A stretch of 64,000 nucleotides of DNA, taken from NCBI RefSeq assembly GCF_037479095.1, contig NZ_JBBGZW010000001.1, positions 1,178,001 to 1,242,000 on the forward strand, read 5' to 3'. The first letter of the stretch is position 1. The number at the start of each line of letters is the position of its first letter. This DNA comes from Pantoea nemavictus (GTDB taxonomy: Bacteria; Pseudomonadota; Gammaproteobacteria; Enterobacterales; Enterobacteriaceae). This document shows, in pieces, positions 26,551 to 34,830 of the stretch. Both the position numbers and the translations under genes were made by a program. The notes beneath the pieces were generated by a model. It saw only the letters and a list, made by a program, of their open reading frames with translations. It searched no databases and was not told the origin of the DNA.

Positions 26551-27387
26551 TTACTCCTGCGGAATGAAGTCGCTGGCGGGTACGGTGAAGGTGGTGCCGA
26601 GATACTGCTGCTGCAGTTTGGTCAGCTCGCCATCTTTCTGCATCGCCAGGATATGCGCGCTAATCGCCTGGTTCAGGCTGCCATCTTCTTTACGCGTCGC
26701 CCAACCCATCCACTGCGACGGGCCGACTTCGCCCACCTGCGCCACTTTACCGGCGTATTTTTTCGCTACTGGCGCCAGTACCGAGATGTCGTCATAGACG
26801 AAATCGGCGCGTTTAGTCATCAGCGTGCTGACGGTTTGATCCAGCGAATCAACGTTAATGATGGTGATCGGTTTTTTGCCCTCTTTCTTCAGCTGCTCGT
26901 TAAAGCCTTTCAGCAACTGCTCCGGCACGCTGGCGGTTTTCACCGCGCCACGCAGGCCTGACAAGCTTTCCGGGCTGAGGGTTTTGCCACTGAACGCTTT
27001 GGCTGCGTCTTCACGCACCAGCACGCCGTTAACGGTTTTGCTGTACGGCACGGTGAACAGCACTTTCTTCGCGCGTTCAGCAGTGACGTTAAGGGAAGAA
27101 CCTTCGGCGTTGAACGAACCAGAGATCAGCCCCGGCAAAATGCCACTGAAGGCAGTTTTCTGAAACTCCAGTTTCACACCGAGATCTTTTGCAAAGGATT
27201 GCATGATCGCCACGCTGTAGCCGGTGATCTCACCTTTGTCATCGGTGTATTCATAGGGAGGAAAGGTTGGATCGATACCGACGGTGATTTTGCCGCTGCT
27301 TTTGATGTCGGCCAGCGTATCGGCTTGCGCCTGCGCCATGGTGCCAACGGAAAGAAGTGCGGCGATCAGCAGTGCTGTTTTTTTCAT
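26551..27387 (-). CDS. Periplasmic solute-binding protein of polar amino acid ABC transporter (SBP_bac_3)
   Basis: The protein has 278 residues with an N-terminal signal peptide (MKKTALLIAALLSVGTMAQA, cleavage near AQA-DT). The mature part is of the type 3 binding-protein family: SGKITVGIDPTFPPYEY, ITGYSVAIMQSFAKDLG, NVTAERAKKVLFTVPYSKT and KRADFVYDD. It captures a small amino acid-like or nitrogenous solute in the periplasm. It is the first gene of the operon and is preceded by a sigma-54 type promoter 43-58 bp before its start. The ligand cannot be told from sequence; the aromatic PPYEY and the Arg-containing AERAKK segment are ligand-site elements in this family. Confidence 0.95.
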   Translation of the reverse strand: MKKTALLIAALLSVGTMAQAQADTLADIKSSGKITVGIDPTFPPYEYTDDKGEITGYSVAIMQSFAKDLGVKLEFQKTAFSGILPGLISGSFNAEGSSLNVTAERAKKVLFTVPYSKTVNGVLVREDAAKAFSGKTLSPESLSGLRGAVKTASVPEQLLKGFNEQLKKEGKKPITIINVDSLDQTVSTLMTKRADFVYDDISVLAPVAKKYAGKVAQVGEVGPSQWMGWATRKEDGSLNQAISAHILAMQKDGELTKLQQQYLGTTFTVPASDFIPQE

Positions 27388-27429
27388 TATGGTGTTTCCC
27401 TGGTGTTGGTGAAATGTCTTTTTCTACTG

Positions 27430-27445
27430 AGCATGTTTTGTGCCA
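27430..27445 (-). promoter_or_regulatory. Sigma-54 (RpoN) type -24/-12 promoter of DUF1989 transporter operon
   Basis: On the minus strand this reads TGGCACAAAACATGCT. The GG and GC dinucleotides have the required spacing, and 10 of the 12 defined positions match the TGGCACG-N4-TTGCW consensus (positions 7 and 12 differ). Transcription would start near 27420, about 33 bases before the first gene. Confidence 0.72.
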
Positions 27446-27454
27446 GTTTTTTCA

Positions 27455-27468
27455 CCACTGCGCAGAGT
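27455..27468. promoter_or_regulatory. Palindromic candidate operator
   Basis: CACTGCGCAGAGTG has outer arms CACT/AGTG inverted and lies 10 bp upstream of the sigma-54 site. It could bind the RpiR-type regulator encoded upstream. Weak evidence. Confidence 0.35.
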
Positions 27469-27600
27469 GCATAACGCCAGGTCAATCTTTAGTGAATAAA
27501 ATCAACTGGAAACAATTGTTTCTTTGTTTTTATTTTTAATTTCTTAGGTTTCACTGACGAGCGGGACGGCGGCTATTGCTGGAGAGAGAGTTGGCAGGAT

Positions 27601-27639
27601 TGCACTGTTTTGGGGCGATTTCTGGCGCAAAATGCGCCA
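27601..27639. promoter_or_regulatory. NtrC-like enhancer sites upstream of the sigma-54 promoter
   Basis: The first site, TGCACTGTTTTGGGGCG at 27601-27617, resembles the NtrC box TGCACYAWWWTGGTGCA closely. A second palindrome TGGCGCAAAATGCGCCA (27623-27639) follows with centres about 22 bp (two helical turns) apart. They lie about 180 bp upstream of the predicted start site, with a strongly AT-rich stretch (27480-27550) between. The second palindrome could instead be a hairpin after the regulator gene. Confidence 0.55.
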
Positions 27640-27649
27640 GCACGGCGCA

Positions 27650-28501
27650 CTATTCAAGCTCGTCGAGGGATTGGTGCAGCGCTTCAATTTGCGCGAGATG
27701 ATCGTTGCTGGCTTTACCCATTTGTCGGGCCACCAATGAACAGAGCAGATTGCACACGCCAGAGAGCGCGGCTGTGCTGTCGAAGATCAGGCTGCTGTCG
27801 GTGTGGCAGCGGATCACCCATTGCGCGTGGCGCACCGGTTTGCCGGAGAGCACATCGGCGATATACAGCATCGGGACATTGCGATCGGCCAGCGCGTTCA
27901 TCGCCGCTTCCAGCGCCGGCATGCGTCGCCGCAGACCGACGCAAATCACCACATCTTCCGCCGTCAGCGCCGCCATATGCTCCGCCAGCGAATCGCCGGG
28001 ACGCGGCAGCAGACGGACATCGGAATGAATATGGATCAGGTCGCGGTAGATCAAATGGGCGATGGTTTGGCTATGGCGCCAGCCCATCACCACCACGCGC
28101 CGCGCCGCGCTGATGGCGGTAACCGCTTGCTGCAGCTGTTCGCTATCCAGCGTGCGATAGCTGTTGACCAGGTTGGCGATCTCTTTTTCCAGGTGCTGCT
28201 GCATGATGCTGGCCAGCGGTGATGCGCTGGGCGCCGGTTGCAGATAGAGCGGCGATCCGCTGCTCTGCATCTCACGCGCCTGGCGACGTGCGGCTTCATA
28301 GCTTTCATAGCCAAGATGGCGGAAGAAACGCGTGGTGGTGGCTTTCGAGACGCCGGCGCTGTGCGCCAGTTCGGTGGCGGTGTTCATGGCTAACTGGCCA
28401 GGTGCGGCAAGAAGCACATCGGCTAAGCGCTGTTCATGGCTGGAGAGTTGATCCCAGTGCTGACGAATCCGGCCCTCTAACGTTGCCGCTTTTGCACTCA
28501 T
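27650..28501 (-). CDS. RpiR/MurR family transcriptional regulator
   Basis: The protein has 283 residues from ATG 28501 with AGGGA upstream. The open frame continues into the repeat at 28583-28669, but that is not coding. An N-terminal HTH_6 domain (residues 1-80, ELAHSAGVSKATTTRFFRHLG) is followed by a SIS sugar-isomerase-like domain (about 115-260, RRVVVMGWRHSQTIAHLIYR; AEDVVICVGLRRR). Family members usually sense phosphosugars or other small ligands. It lies upstream of and on the same strand as the DUF1989 transporter operon, with 262 bp between, so it is the likely local regulator of that operon. Confidence 0.93.
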   Translation of the reverse strand: MSAKAATLEGRIRQHWDQLSSHEQRLADVLLAAPGQLAMNTATELAHSAGVSKATTTRFFRHLGYESYEAARRQAREMQSSGSPLYLQPAPSASPLASIMQQHLEKEIANLVNSYRTLDSEQLQQAVTAISAARRVVVMGWRHSQTIAHLIYRDLIHIHSDVRLLPRPGDSLAEHMAALTAEDVVICVGLRRRMPALEAAMNALADRNVPMLYIADVLSGKPVRHAQWVIRCHTDSSLIFDSTAALSGVCNLLCSLVARQMGKASNDHLAQIEALHQSLDELE

Positions 28502-28582
28502 GGTGATTCCCTGAAAATGAAAAAAACCATCCTGCACAGAGCGTGCCGGGTTGTCATCAGGAATTTTGTGTTGGGGGGAGTG

Positions 28583-28793
28583 TGCTGGCTGTCTCACTAC
28601 TCGGTCTGTGCTGGCTGTCTCACTACTCGGTCTGTGCTGGCTGTCCCCCATCCCGGCCTTCCCCCGCAAGCGGGGGAAGGAGACGCTGCCACATGCAACT
28701 CAGAACTAACATGTGGCAGCATCTTCCTCCCCCACTTGTGGGGGAGGACCGAGGAGGGGGACAGCAGGCACCGACCGGGATGGGGGACAGCGA
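28583..28793. repeat. Cloverleaf-like palindromic element, copy 4, with iterated ends
   Basis: The core is 28636-28777, in the same orientation as the copy at 6245: CCCATCCCGGCCTTCCCCCG ... CCACATG ... CATGTGGCAGC ... CTTGTGGGGGAGGACCGAGG ... GGGGGACAGC. At the left, the unit GTGCTGGCTGTCTCACTACT CGGTCT occurs twice in tandem. At the right, an extra GACCGGGATGGGGGACAGC end is added. It lies between the RpiR-type gene and lysS. Confidence 0.87.
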
Positions 28794-28800
28794 CGCCGAA

Positions 28801-30321
28801 TTACTTCCCGGTCGGGCGCAGTGCCGGGAACAGGATTACGTCGCGGATGGTGTGGCTGTTGGTAAACAACATCACCATACGGTCAATACCAATACCCAAA
28901 CCTGCGGTTGGCGGTAAACCGTGCTCCAGCGCGGTGACGTAGTCTTCGTCGTAGAACATCGCTTCGTCATCACCGGCATCTTTCGCATTCACCTGCTGCA
29001 GGAAACGCTCAGCCTGATCTTCTGCATCGTTCAGCTCCGAGAAGCCGTTACCGATTTCACGGCCGCCGATGAAGAACTCGAAACGATCGGTGATTTCCGG
29101 GTTCTCGTCGTTACGACGCGCCAGCGGGGAAACCTCAGCCGGATATTCAGTGATGAAGGTTGGCTGAATCAGGTGTGCTTCGGCGGTCTCTTCGAAGATC
29201 TCCGTGACCACGCGGCCCAGGCCCCAGCTCTTCTCAACTTTGATATGCAGCGATTTGGCAATCGCCACCGCTTTATCGAAGTCTTCCAGATCGCTCAGGT
29301 CGGTTTCCGGACGGTATTTCTTGATCGCTTCACGCATGGTGAGCTTCTCGAACGGCTTACCGAAATCGAAGCTGTGATCGCCATACGGCACTTCGGTGGT
29401 GCCCAAAACATCCTGCGCCAGAGTACGGAACAGGCTTTCGGTCAGCTCGATCAGATCTTTGTAATCCGCATACGCCATATAGAGTTCCATCATGGTGAAC
29501 TCTGGGTTATGACGCGGCGAAATACCTTCGTTACGGAAGTTACGGTTGATCTCGAACACGCGATCAAAACCGCCTACCACCAGACGCTTCAGATACAGCT
29601 CTGGCGCAATACGCAGGTACATATCGATGTCGAGCGCATTGTGATGGGTGATGAACGGACGCGCAGAAGCACCGCCAGGAATCACCTGCATCATCGGGGT
29701 TTCCACTTCCATAAAGTCGCGGTTAACCATGAACTGGCGAATGCCGGCCATGATTTTTGAGCGTACTTTGAAAGTGTTACGCGATTCGTCGTTGGAGATC
29801 AGATCAAGATAACGCTGACGATAACGGGTTTCCTGATCGGCCAGGCCGTGGAATTTATCCGGCAGCGGACGCAGCGCTTTGGTCAGCAGACGCAGCTCAG
29901 AGATGTGGATCGACAGCTCACCGGTTTTGGTTTTGAACAGCTTGCCGCGCGCACCGAGGATATCGCCAAGGTCCCACTTCTTAAACTGCTCGTTGTAGAC
30001 GCCTTCTGGTAGATCGTCGCGTGATACGTAGATCTGAATCTGGCCGCCAACATCCTGCAGGGTAGCGAAAGACGCTTTACCCATGATGCGGCGCGTCATC
30101 ATACGACCCGCCACGCTCACTTCGACGCCGAGCGCTTCCAGCTCTTCGTTCTCTTTGGCGTCATAGCTGGCGTGCAGCAGATCTGACGTGGTATCACGGC
30201 GGAAATCGTTAGGAAACGCCACGCCTTTTTCACGCAGCGCGTTGAGTTTTTCGCGACGCGCTTTCAGTTCGTTATTTAACTCAAGGGCGGCATCAGCGCT
30301 CTGCGGTTGTTGTTCAGACAT
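28801..30321 (-). CDS. lysS: Lysyl-tRNA synthetase, class II
   Basis: The protein has 506 residues (E. coli LysS 505). An N-terminal OB-fold anticodon-binding domain (about 65-145, [20 protein letters not shown]) is followed by the class II catalytic core: motif 1 near [19 protein letters not shown], motif 2 [20 protein letters not shown] and motif 3 [13 protein letters not shown]. It charges tRNA-Lys. It lies 9 bp after prfB, the conserved prfB-lysS pair. There is no clear terminator between its stop and the cloverleaf element, whose hairpins may serve this role. Confidence 0.98.
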   Translation of the reverse strand: MSEQQPQSADAALELNNELKARREKLNALREKGVAFPNDFRRDTTSDLLHASYDAKENEELEALGVEVSVAGRMMTRRIMGKASFATLQDVGGQIQIYVSRDDLPEGVYNEQFKKWDLGDILGARGKLFKTKTGELSIHISELRLLTKALRPLPDKFHGLADQETRYRQRYLDLISNDESRNTFKVRSKIMAGIRQFMVNRDFMEVETPMMQVIPGGASARPFITHHNALDIDMYLRIAPELYLKRLVVGGFDRVFEINRNFRNEGISPRHNPEFTMMELYMAYADYKDLIELTESLFRTLAQDVLGTTEVPYGDHSFDFGKPFEKLTMREAIKKYRPETDLSDLEDFDKAVAIAKSLHIKVEKSWGLGRVVTEIFEETAEAHLIQPTFITEYPAEVSPLARRNDENPEITDRFEFFIGGREIGNGFSELNDAEDQAERFLQQVNAKDAGDDEAMFYDEDYVTALEHGLPPTAGLGIGIDRMVMLFTNSHTIRDVILFPALRPTGK

Positions 30322-30330
30322 GTCGGTTCC

Positions 30331-31429
30331 TTATAGCCCTGCTTTTAAACTTGCTTCAATAAAACGATCGATATCGCCATCCAACACCGCCTGGGTGTTG
30401 CGGGTCTCTACGCCGGTGCGCAGATCCTTGATGCGTGAATCGTCGAGAACATAAGAACGGATCTGGCTGCCCCAGCCGATATCAGACTTGTTATCTTCCG
30501 CTGCCTGCTTGTCCGCGTTTTTCTTCTGCATCTCATATTCGTACAGCTTGGCGCGTAACTGCTTGAAGGCCTGATCTTTGTTCTTGTGCTGTGAACGGTC
30601 GTTCTGGCACTGCACCACAATGTTGGTCGGCAAGTGGGTAATACGCACCGCAGATTCGGTTTTGTTGACGTGCTGGCCGCCCGCACCGGAGGCGCGGTAA
30701 ACGTCGATACGCAGATCGGCGGGGTTGATATCGATATCGATGTTGTCATCCACTTCCGGGTAGATAAACACCGAACTGAATGAGGTATGACGACGGCCAC
30801 CGGAATCGAACGGGCTCTTACGTACCAGGCGGTGCACGCCGGTTTCGGTACGCAGCCAGCCAAACGCGTAGTCGCCGATGATTTTAATGGTGGCGGATTT
30901 GGTTCCGGCCACCTCACCGTCTGACTCTTCGATGATTTCGGTTTTGTAGCCTTTGGCTTCGGCCCAACGCAGATACATACGCAGCAGCATGCTGGCCCAA
31001 TCCTGCGCTTCGGTGCCGCCGGAACCGGCCTGAATATCCATGTAGCAGTCAGCGCTGTCATATTCGCCGGAGAACATACGACGAAACTCCAGTTCGCCCA
31101 GCTTCACTTCCAGTGCATCCAGCTCGGCCACGGCTTCATTGAAGGTCTCTTCGTCGTCGGCTTCTACCGCCAGATCCAGCAAGCCCTGCACATCTTCCAG
31201 GCCCTGACGCATGTGATCTAAGGTTTCTACCACCGCTTCCAGAGAAGCGCGTTCTTTACCCAGCGCTTGTGCGCGCTCAGGTTCGTTCCAGACGTCAGGC
31301 TGTTCCAGCTCGGCGTTTACTTCTTCAAGGCGTTCTTTCTTGGCATCGTAGTCAAAGATACCCCCGAAGAACGTCGCTGCGCTCACTGAGGTCCTGAATA
31401 CGATTTTTGACCGGATTAATTTCAAACAT
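30331..31429 (-). CDS. prfB: Peptide chain release factor 2, expressed through programmed +1 frameshift
   Basis: Translation starts at ATG 31429 ([15 protein letters not shown]...), reads 25 codons to an in-frame UGA at 31352-31354, shifts +1 and continues [20 protein letters not shown] to 30331, giving 365 residues as in E. coli RF2. The anticodon-mimic tripeptide is in [10 protein letters not shown] and the catalytic GGQ in [11 protein letters not shown]2 releases peptides at UGA and UAA, and the frameshift autoregulates it. A continuous frame can be read from 31425, but its first 25 residues are the wrong frame and do not resemble RF2. Confidence 0.98.
31350..31367 (-). promoter_or_regulatory. 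RF2 programmed +1 frameshift site
   Basis: On the minus strand the sequence CGGGGGTATCTTTGAC contains the slippery CUU, the UGA stop (31354-31352) and C as next base, with a Shine-Dalgarno-like GGGGG spaced as in E. coli. Confidence 0.97.
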
Positions 31430-31981
31430 GGCTTTTCAGTCTTTTTTGACGATTCGGTGAAAGGAGATAAAAACTAACGCGCTAGTTTACCCGAAAGTGT
31501 GCGTACTTTGTAGCATTGCACGCGGCTGACGAAGGTATCTGTCAGCGAAAAGAAAAAAAGTTCGCCCACTTCTGGAAAGCTCCCCGCGCGACCCTTTCCA
31601 AAAATCCTCCGCTGGCCCAACAACTTCAGACATCGCTTAAGAAATTTCGTATAAATCCCGGATAATTAATGCCGAATGCATTTATTAAAGACCATGATTT
31701 TTAAGGCAATTTCATCAAAAATACTGCGTGAGAAATTTCCTGCAATAAAGCAGAAGCGTCTCAAATAACGCCATTAAGCAGCTGATACTCCGACCATCGA
31801 ATTGTGCGTCCGCCTTTATCATTTTGCTCAGTGACTATCCCCTATCCAGCATCACTACCGTCCCGATCGTTTGTCACCACGCCCGCCAGGAACGCGCCGC
31901 CCCGACAAGGAACGACACCGTAATCAGCGCCCGTTAATGTGAGCGGGCACGACATGTCCTGAGAGACATGAAGGAGCATTG
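31430..31981. other. Intergenic region between prfB and the autotransporter; tandem hairpins before the start
   Basis: 552 bp lie here without a gene. The left part should hold the prfB-lysS promoter, because the E. coli-type cotranscription with recJ is interrupted here. The right part ends with two inverted repeats directly before the autotransporter start: GCCCG...CGGGC (31930-31947) and CATGTC...GACATG (31953-31970), the latter touching the AAGGAG ribosome site. These may control translation. The middle is AT-rich with no recognised RNA. Confidence 0.55.
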
Positions 31982-34729
31982 ATGTATACCGGTTTGCGCA
32001 CTTCACCACGCTTACTTGCCTGGTTAATTCCCTTGTTACTCGCCGCCTGTGGCGGCGGTGGAGGCGGCGGCGGCAATTCAGCCCCCTCACCCACCACCGG
32101 CACGCCTAAACCGCCGGAGCAGCCCAGCAGCGCGGCTAATGCCAGCAAAGTGGGCATTATTGATTCGGGATTGTCGCCGGATCGCAGCGAAATCAACTAC
32201 GCCAACGTGCATTTCGCCAGCTATGTCGGCGGTGGCTCCGGCTTAAATGATAATCAGGGGATCAACGGCCACGGCACAGTTGTGGCGCTGACGCTGCTGG
32301 GTTTGTCGTCCAGCAGCGCGCTGTATGTGGCTCAGGGATCGCAGAATAATCTGTTTAACTATGATGACACCGAGCGCGCGGTTAACGGCCTGCTGAGTCA
32401 GGGCGTGCGCGTTTTCAATATGTCGTTTGCCTCAACCGAGCGCCTGACCACGGCGCAGGCGTTAACTGATGCACAGCCGCGCTATCAGGTGCTGGTGCAA
32501 AGCCTGCGCGCTATTGCCGCCGCTGACGGTCTGGCGGTAGTGATCACCGGCAACGGAGGTACCTCAACCCCTTCCCCTAATGCCCAGCTACCGCTGATTT
32601 ATCAGGAGAGTACGCTGCAAAAAAACATGCTGGCCGTCACCGGCGTGATGGACAGCACTTCCTATGACACGGCAAATCGCGCTCCATTAACCGGCCCGTT
32701 TGATGCCTGCGGCAATGCTGCGGCCTGGTGTCTGAGTGCGCCCGGTTATACCGATTATCGCTTCCAAAATACCGATGGCAGCGGGTCAAACGTGCGTAGC
32801 TACGGCACCTCGTTTGCTGCACCACGTGCCGCAGCGGCGGCCTCGCAGGTGTTACAGCGCTTTCCGTGGATGAGCGGCTACAACCTGCAGCAAACCCTGC
32901 TAACGACCGCCAGTTACCGCAGCGATGCTTACGCGAACGTGGCGGATAGCGCCAACGGGCGACCTTACAACGACACCTTCGGCTGGGGCGATCTCAACCA
33001 GGCCAAAGCGCTGAACGGTCCGGCGATGTTCTGGGCCGATGATTTTCATGCCAGCCTCGATGGCGGTCGTTATCAATTTGCCAATGCGATTAGCGGCGAC
33101 CATGGATTAGTGCTGGACGGCACTGAGCGTGGCGGCGTACTGCAGTTAACCGCGAATAACAGCTATCTCGGCCAGACGCGCGTCGCAGCCAACACCTTGC
33201 TGATCGCGGGGGCTATCGCCGGAAGTGCCAGCGTCAGCGGCAGCGGCACCCTGGGCGGCAGCGGCGTGATTGGCGGCAACCTGCTGAATCAGGGCTCGGT
33301 TAACGGCGGCTTACAGGTACAAGGCGATTATCAGCAAGGCAGCAACGGCGCACTGAATATCGCGCTGGATAGCCCGCTGCGCGTCGCAGGCCACTCGACG
33401 CTGGACGGCACGCTGAATCTTGCGCCGCCCTCATCGGCCTATGTGGTGAAACAGCAGGAGACACTGCTGACCAGCGATGCGGGCGTCAGCGGGCAGTTCA
33501 GCCAGGTGAACACCGGCGTATTCCTTGAGGGTTCCGTCAGCTATAACGCCACTAGCGTTAGCGGCCAACTTACTCGCAAAAATACCGCTGCTACTGCGGC
33601 GGCACTCGGCTTAAGCGCTGCCAGCACGCAGCAAACGGCGGCCAATCTGGAGCAGGCATTCAGCGTGGCGGATAACTGGCAGCAACAGGGTTCGCTCAGC
33701 CGCTCACAGCAGAGTGCGCTGGGTGCCGCTGGTGCATTCCAGACGCTGGCCGATGCCAGCAGCGCGCAATCTGCTATCAATTCGCTTTCCGGCCAGGCGC
33801 ACGCCTCCAGCAACGCGGTGCTGTTTAATGCGCTGGATTATCAAACGCGTCTGCTGAGCAACCGCATCGCCGATGCCAGCGCCGATAAGCGTTACGGATT
33901 CTGGCTGGAGAGCGGCCAACTACGCGGTTCACTCAATCAGGATGGCTATCTCGGCAGCGATTATCGCAATACTTTGACGGCCTTAGGCGTGGACAGTGAT
34001 TTGGGCATTTCCGGTCTGCGCGTGGGTGTGGCCTGGACGCAGAATCAGATCGATTCAACATACGATCAAACCGGCGGCACCAGCCGCAACCGCCTGCAGG
34101 GCGCCATGCTGTATGGTCGTTACGACCTGACGCAGGCATGGTATCTGCAGGGCAATCTTAGCTACCAACACGGCCGCGATGAGTTAAAGCGTCTGGTGCT
34201 GCTGGATGAGGCCGCACCGGTCTCCTCCACCACCAGCAGCAACAGCTGGCAGGCGGCGCTGCAAAGCGGCTATCGCTGGATGATTGAGGATAATTATCGC
34301 CTGGAACCGTATCTCGGCTGGCGCGAAACCGGGCTGGAAACCGGCGCGTTTACCGATAAAGGCAGCGCGTTCGGCTTGAGCGGCGACGGCGATAGCTATC
34401 ATCGCAGCGTCGGTTACAGCGGCTTGAATCTCAGCGCACGACAGGATTGGTCGGCGAATTGGTGGAGCATGTTGAGTCTGTATGGCGAATATCAGTACGC
34501 GCTGAACAATCCGTCAATGGATGTCAGCGCGCGCTGGAGCGGTTTTGGCGCTGAACAGAACAGCTTCCAGATTACTGGCATGCAGCTCGATCGCCGTTCG
34601 CAGTGGTTAGGCGTACGGTTGGACGTGGTGCAAGCGGCGCGCGCGCGGCTGTTCTTGCGTGCCGATCAGCACTTCGCCGATCGCGGTGACGAGAAAGTGC
34701 TGCGCGGCGGCGTGGATGTGAGTTTCTGA
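31982..34729 (+). CDS. Lipidated subtilisin-like serine protease autotransporter
   Basis: The protein has 915 residues from ATG 31982, five bases after AAGGAG. The frame can also start at a TTG one codon before. Lipobox LLAAC (Cys23) is followed by eight glycines and a Pro-rich linker. The S8 subtilase domain has D61 (VGIIDSGLSP), H97 (INGHGTVVA), oxyanion N191 (VITGNGG) and S277 (SYGTSFAAPRAA). A Gly/Ser-rich beta-helix-like passenger and linker (about 355-520) follows, then an autotransporter barrel over the last ~270 residues ending in Phe. It should be displayed at the cell surface, like the lipidated NalP and SphB1 proteases that process other surface proteins. It stands alone, inserted between prfB and recJ on the opposite strand. 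Confidence 0.93.
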   Translation: MYTGLRTSPRLLAWLIPLLLAACGGGGGGGGNSAPSPTTGTPKPPEQPSSAANASKVGIIDSGLSPDRSEINYANVHFASYVGGGSGLNDNQGINGHGTVVALTLLGLSSSSALYVAQGSQNNLFNYDDTERAVNGLLSQGVRVFNMSFASTERLTTAQALTDAQPRYQVLVQSLRAIAAADGLAVVITGNGGTSTPSPNAQLPLIYQESTLQKNMLAVTGVMDSTSYDTANRAPLTGPFDACGNAAAWCLSAPGYTDYRFQNTDGSGSNVRSYGTSFAAPRAAAAASQVLQRFPWMSGYNLQQTLLTTASYRSDAYANVADSANGRPYNDTFGWGDLNQAKALNGPAMFWADDFHASLDGGRYQFANAISGDHGLVLDGTERGGVLQLTANNSYLGQTRVAANTLLIAGAIAGSASVSGSGTLGGSGVIGGNLLNQGSVNGGLQVQGDYQQGSNGALNIALDSPLRVAGHSTLDGTLNLAPPSSAYVVKQQETLLTSDAGVSGQFSQVNTGVFLEGSVSYNATSVSGQLTRKNTAATAAALGLSAASTQQTAANLEQAFSVADNWQQQGSLSRSQQSALGAAGAFQTLADASSAQSAINSLSGQAHASSNAVLFNALDYQTRLLSNRIADASADKRYGFWLESGQLRGSLNQDGYLGSDYRNTLTALGVDSDLGISGLRVGVAWTQNQIDSTYDQTGGTSRNRLQGAMLYGRYDLTQAWYLQGNLSYQHGRDELKRLVLLDEAAPVSSTTSSNSWQAALQSGYRWMIEDNYRLEPYLGWRETGLETGAFTDKGSAFGLSGDGDSYHRSVGYSGLNLSARQDWSANWWSMLSLYGEYQYALNNPSMDVSARWSGFGAEQNSFQITGMQLDRRSQWLGVRLDVVQAARARLFLRADQHFADRGDEKVLRGGVDVSF

Positions 34730-34751
34730 AAAGCGCTATGAAGGTCAAAAG

Positions 34752-34816
34752 AGCGCGATAAAACGCGCCGCTACAAATACGTGCAAATATTGTAGCGGCG
34801 CAATTCATTGCGCGAT
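34752..34816. repeat. REP-like palindrome pair between autotransporter and recJ
   Basis: GCGCGATAAAACGCGCCGCT AC and GTAGCGGCGCAATTCATTGC GCG are placed back to back in inverted orientation at the convergent 3' ends of the two genes. Confidence 0.83.
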
Positions 34817-34830
34817 GCAACTGATGCAAC

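Noticed and set aside
27650..28669. Longer RpiR-type regulator starting at 28669
   Set aside because: The extra 56 residues are translated repeat sequence; ATG 28501 has a proper ribosome site.
28921..29760. A 279-codon plus-strand frame inside lysS
   Set aside because: Antisense of a conserved synthetase core.
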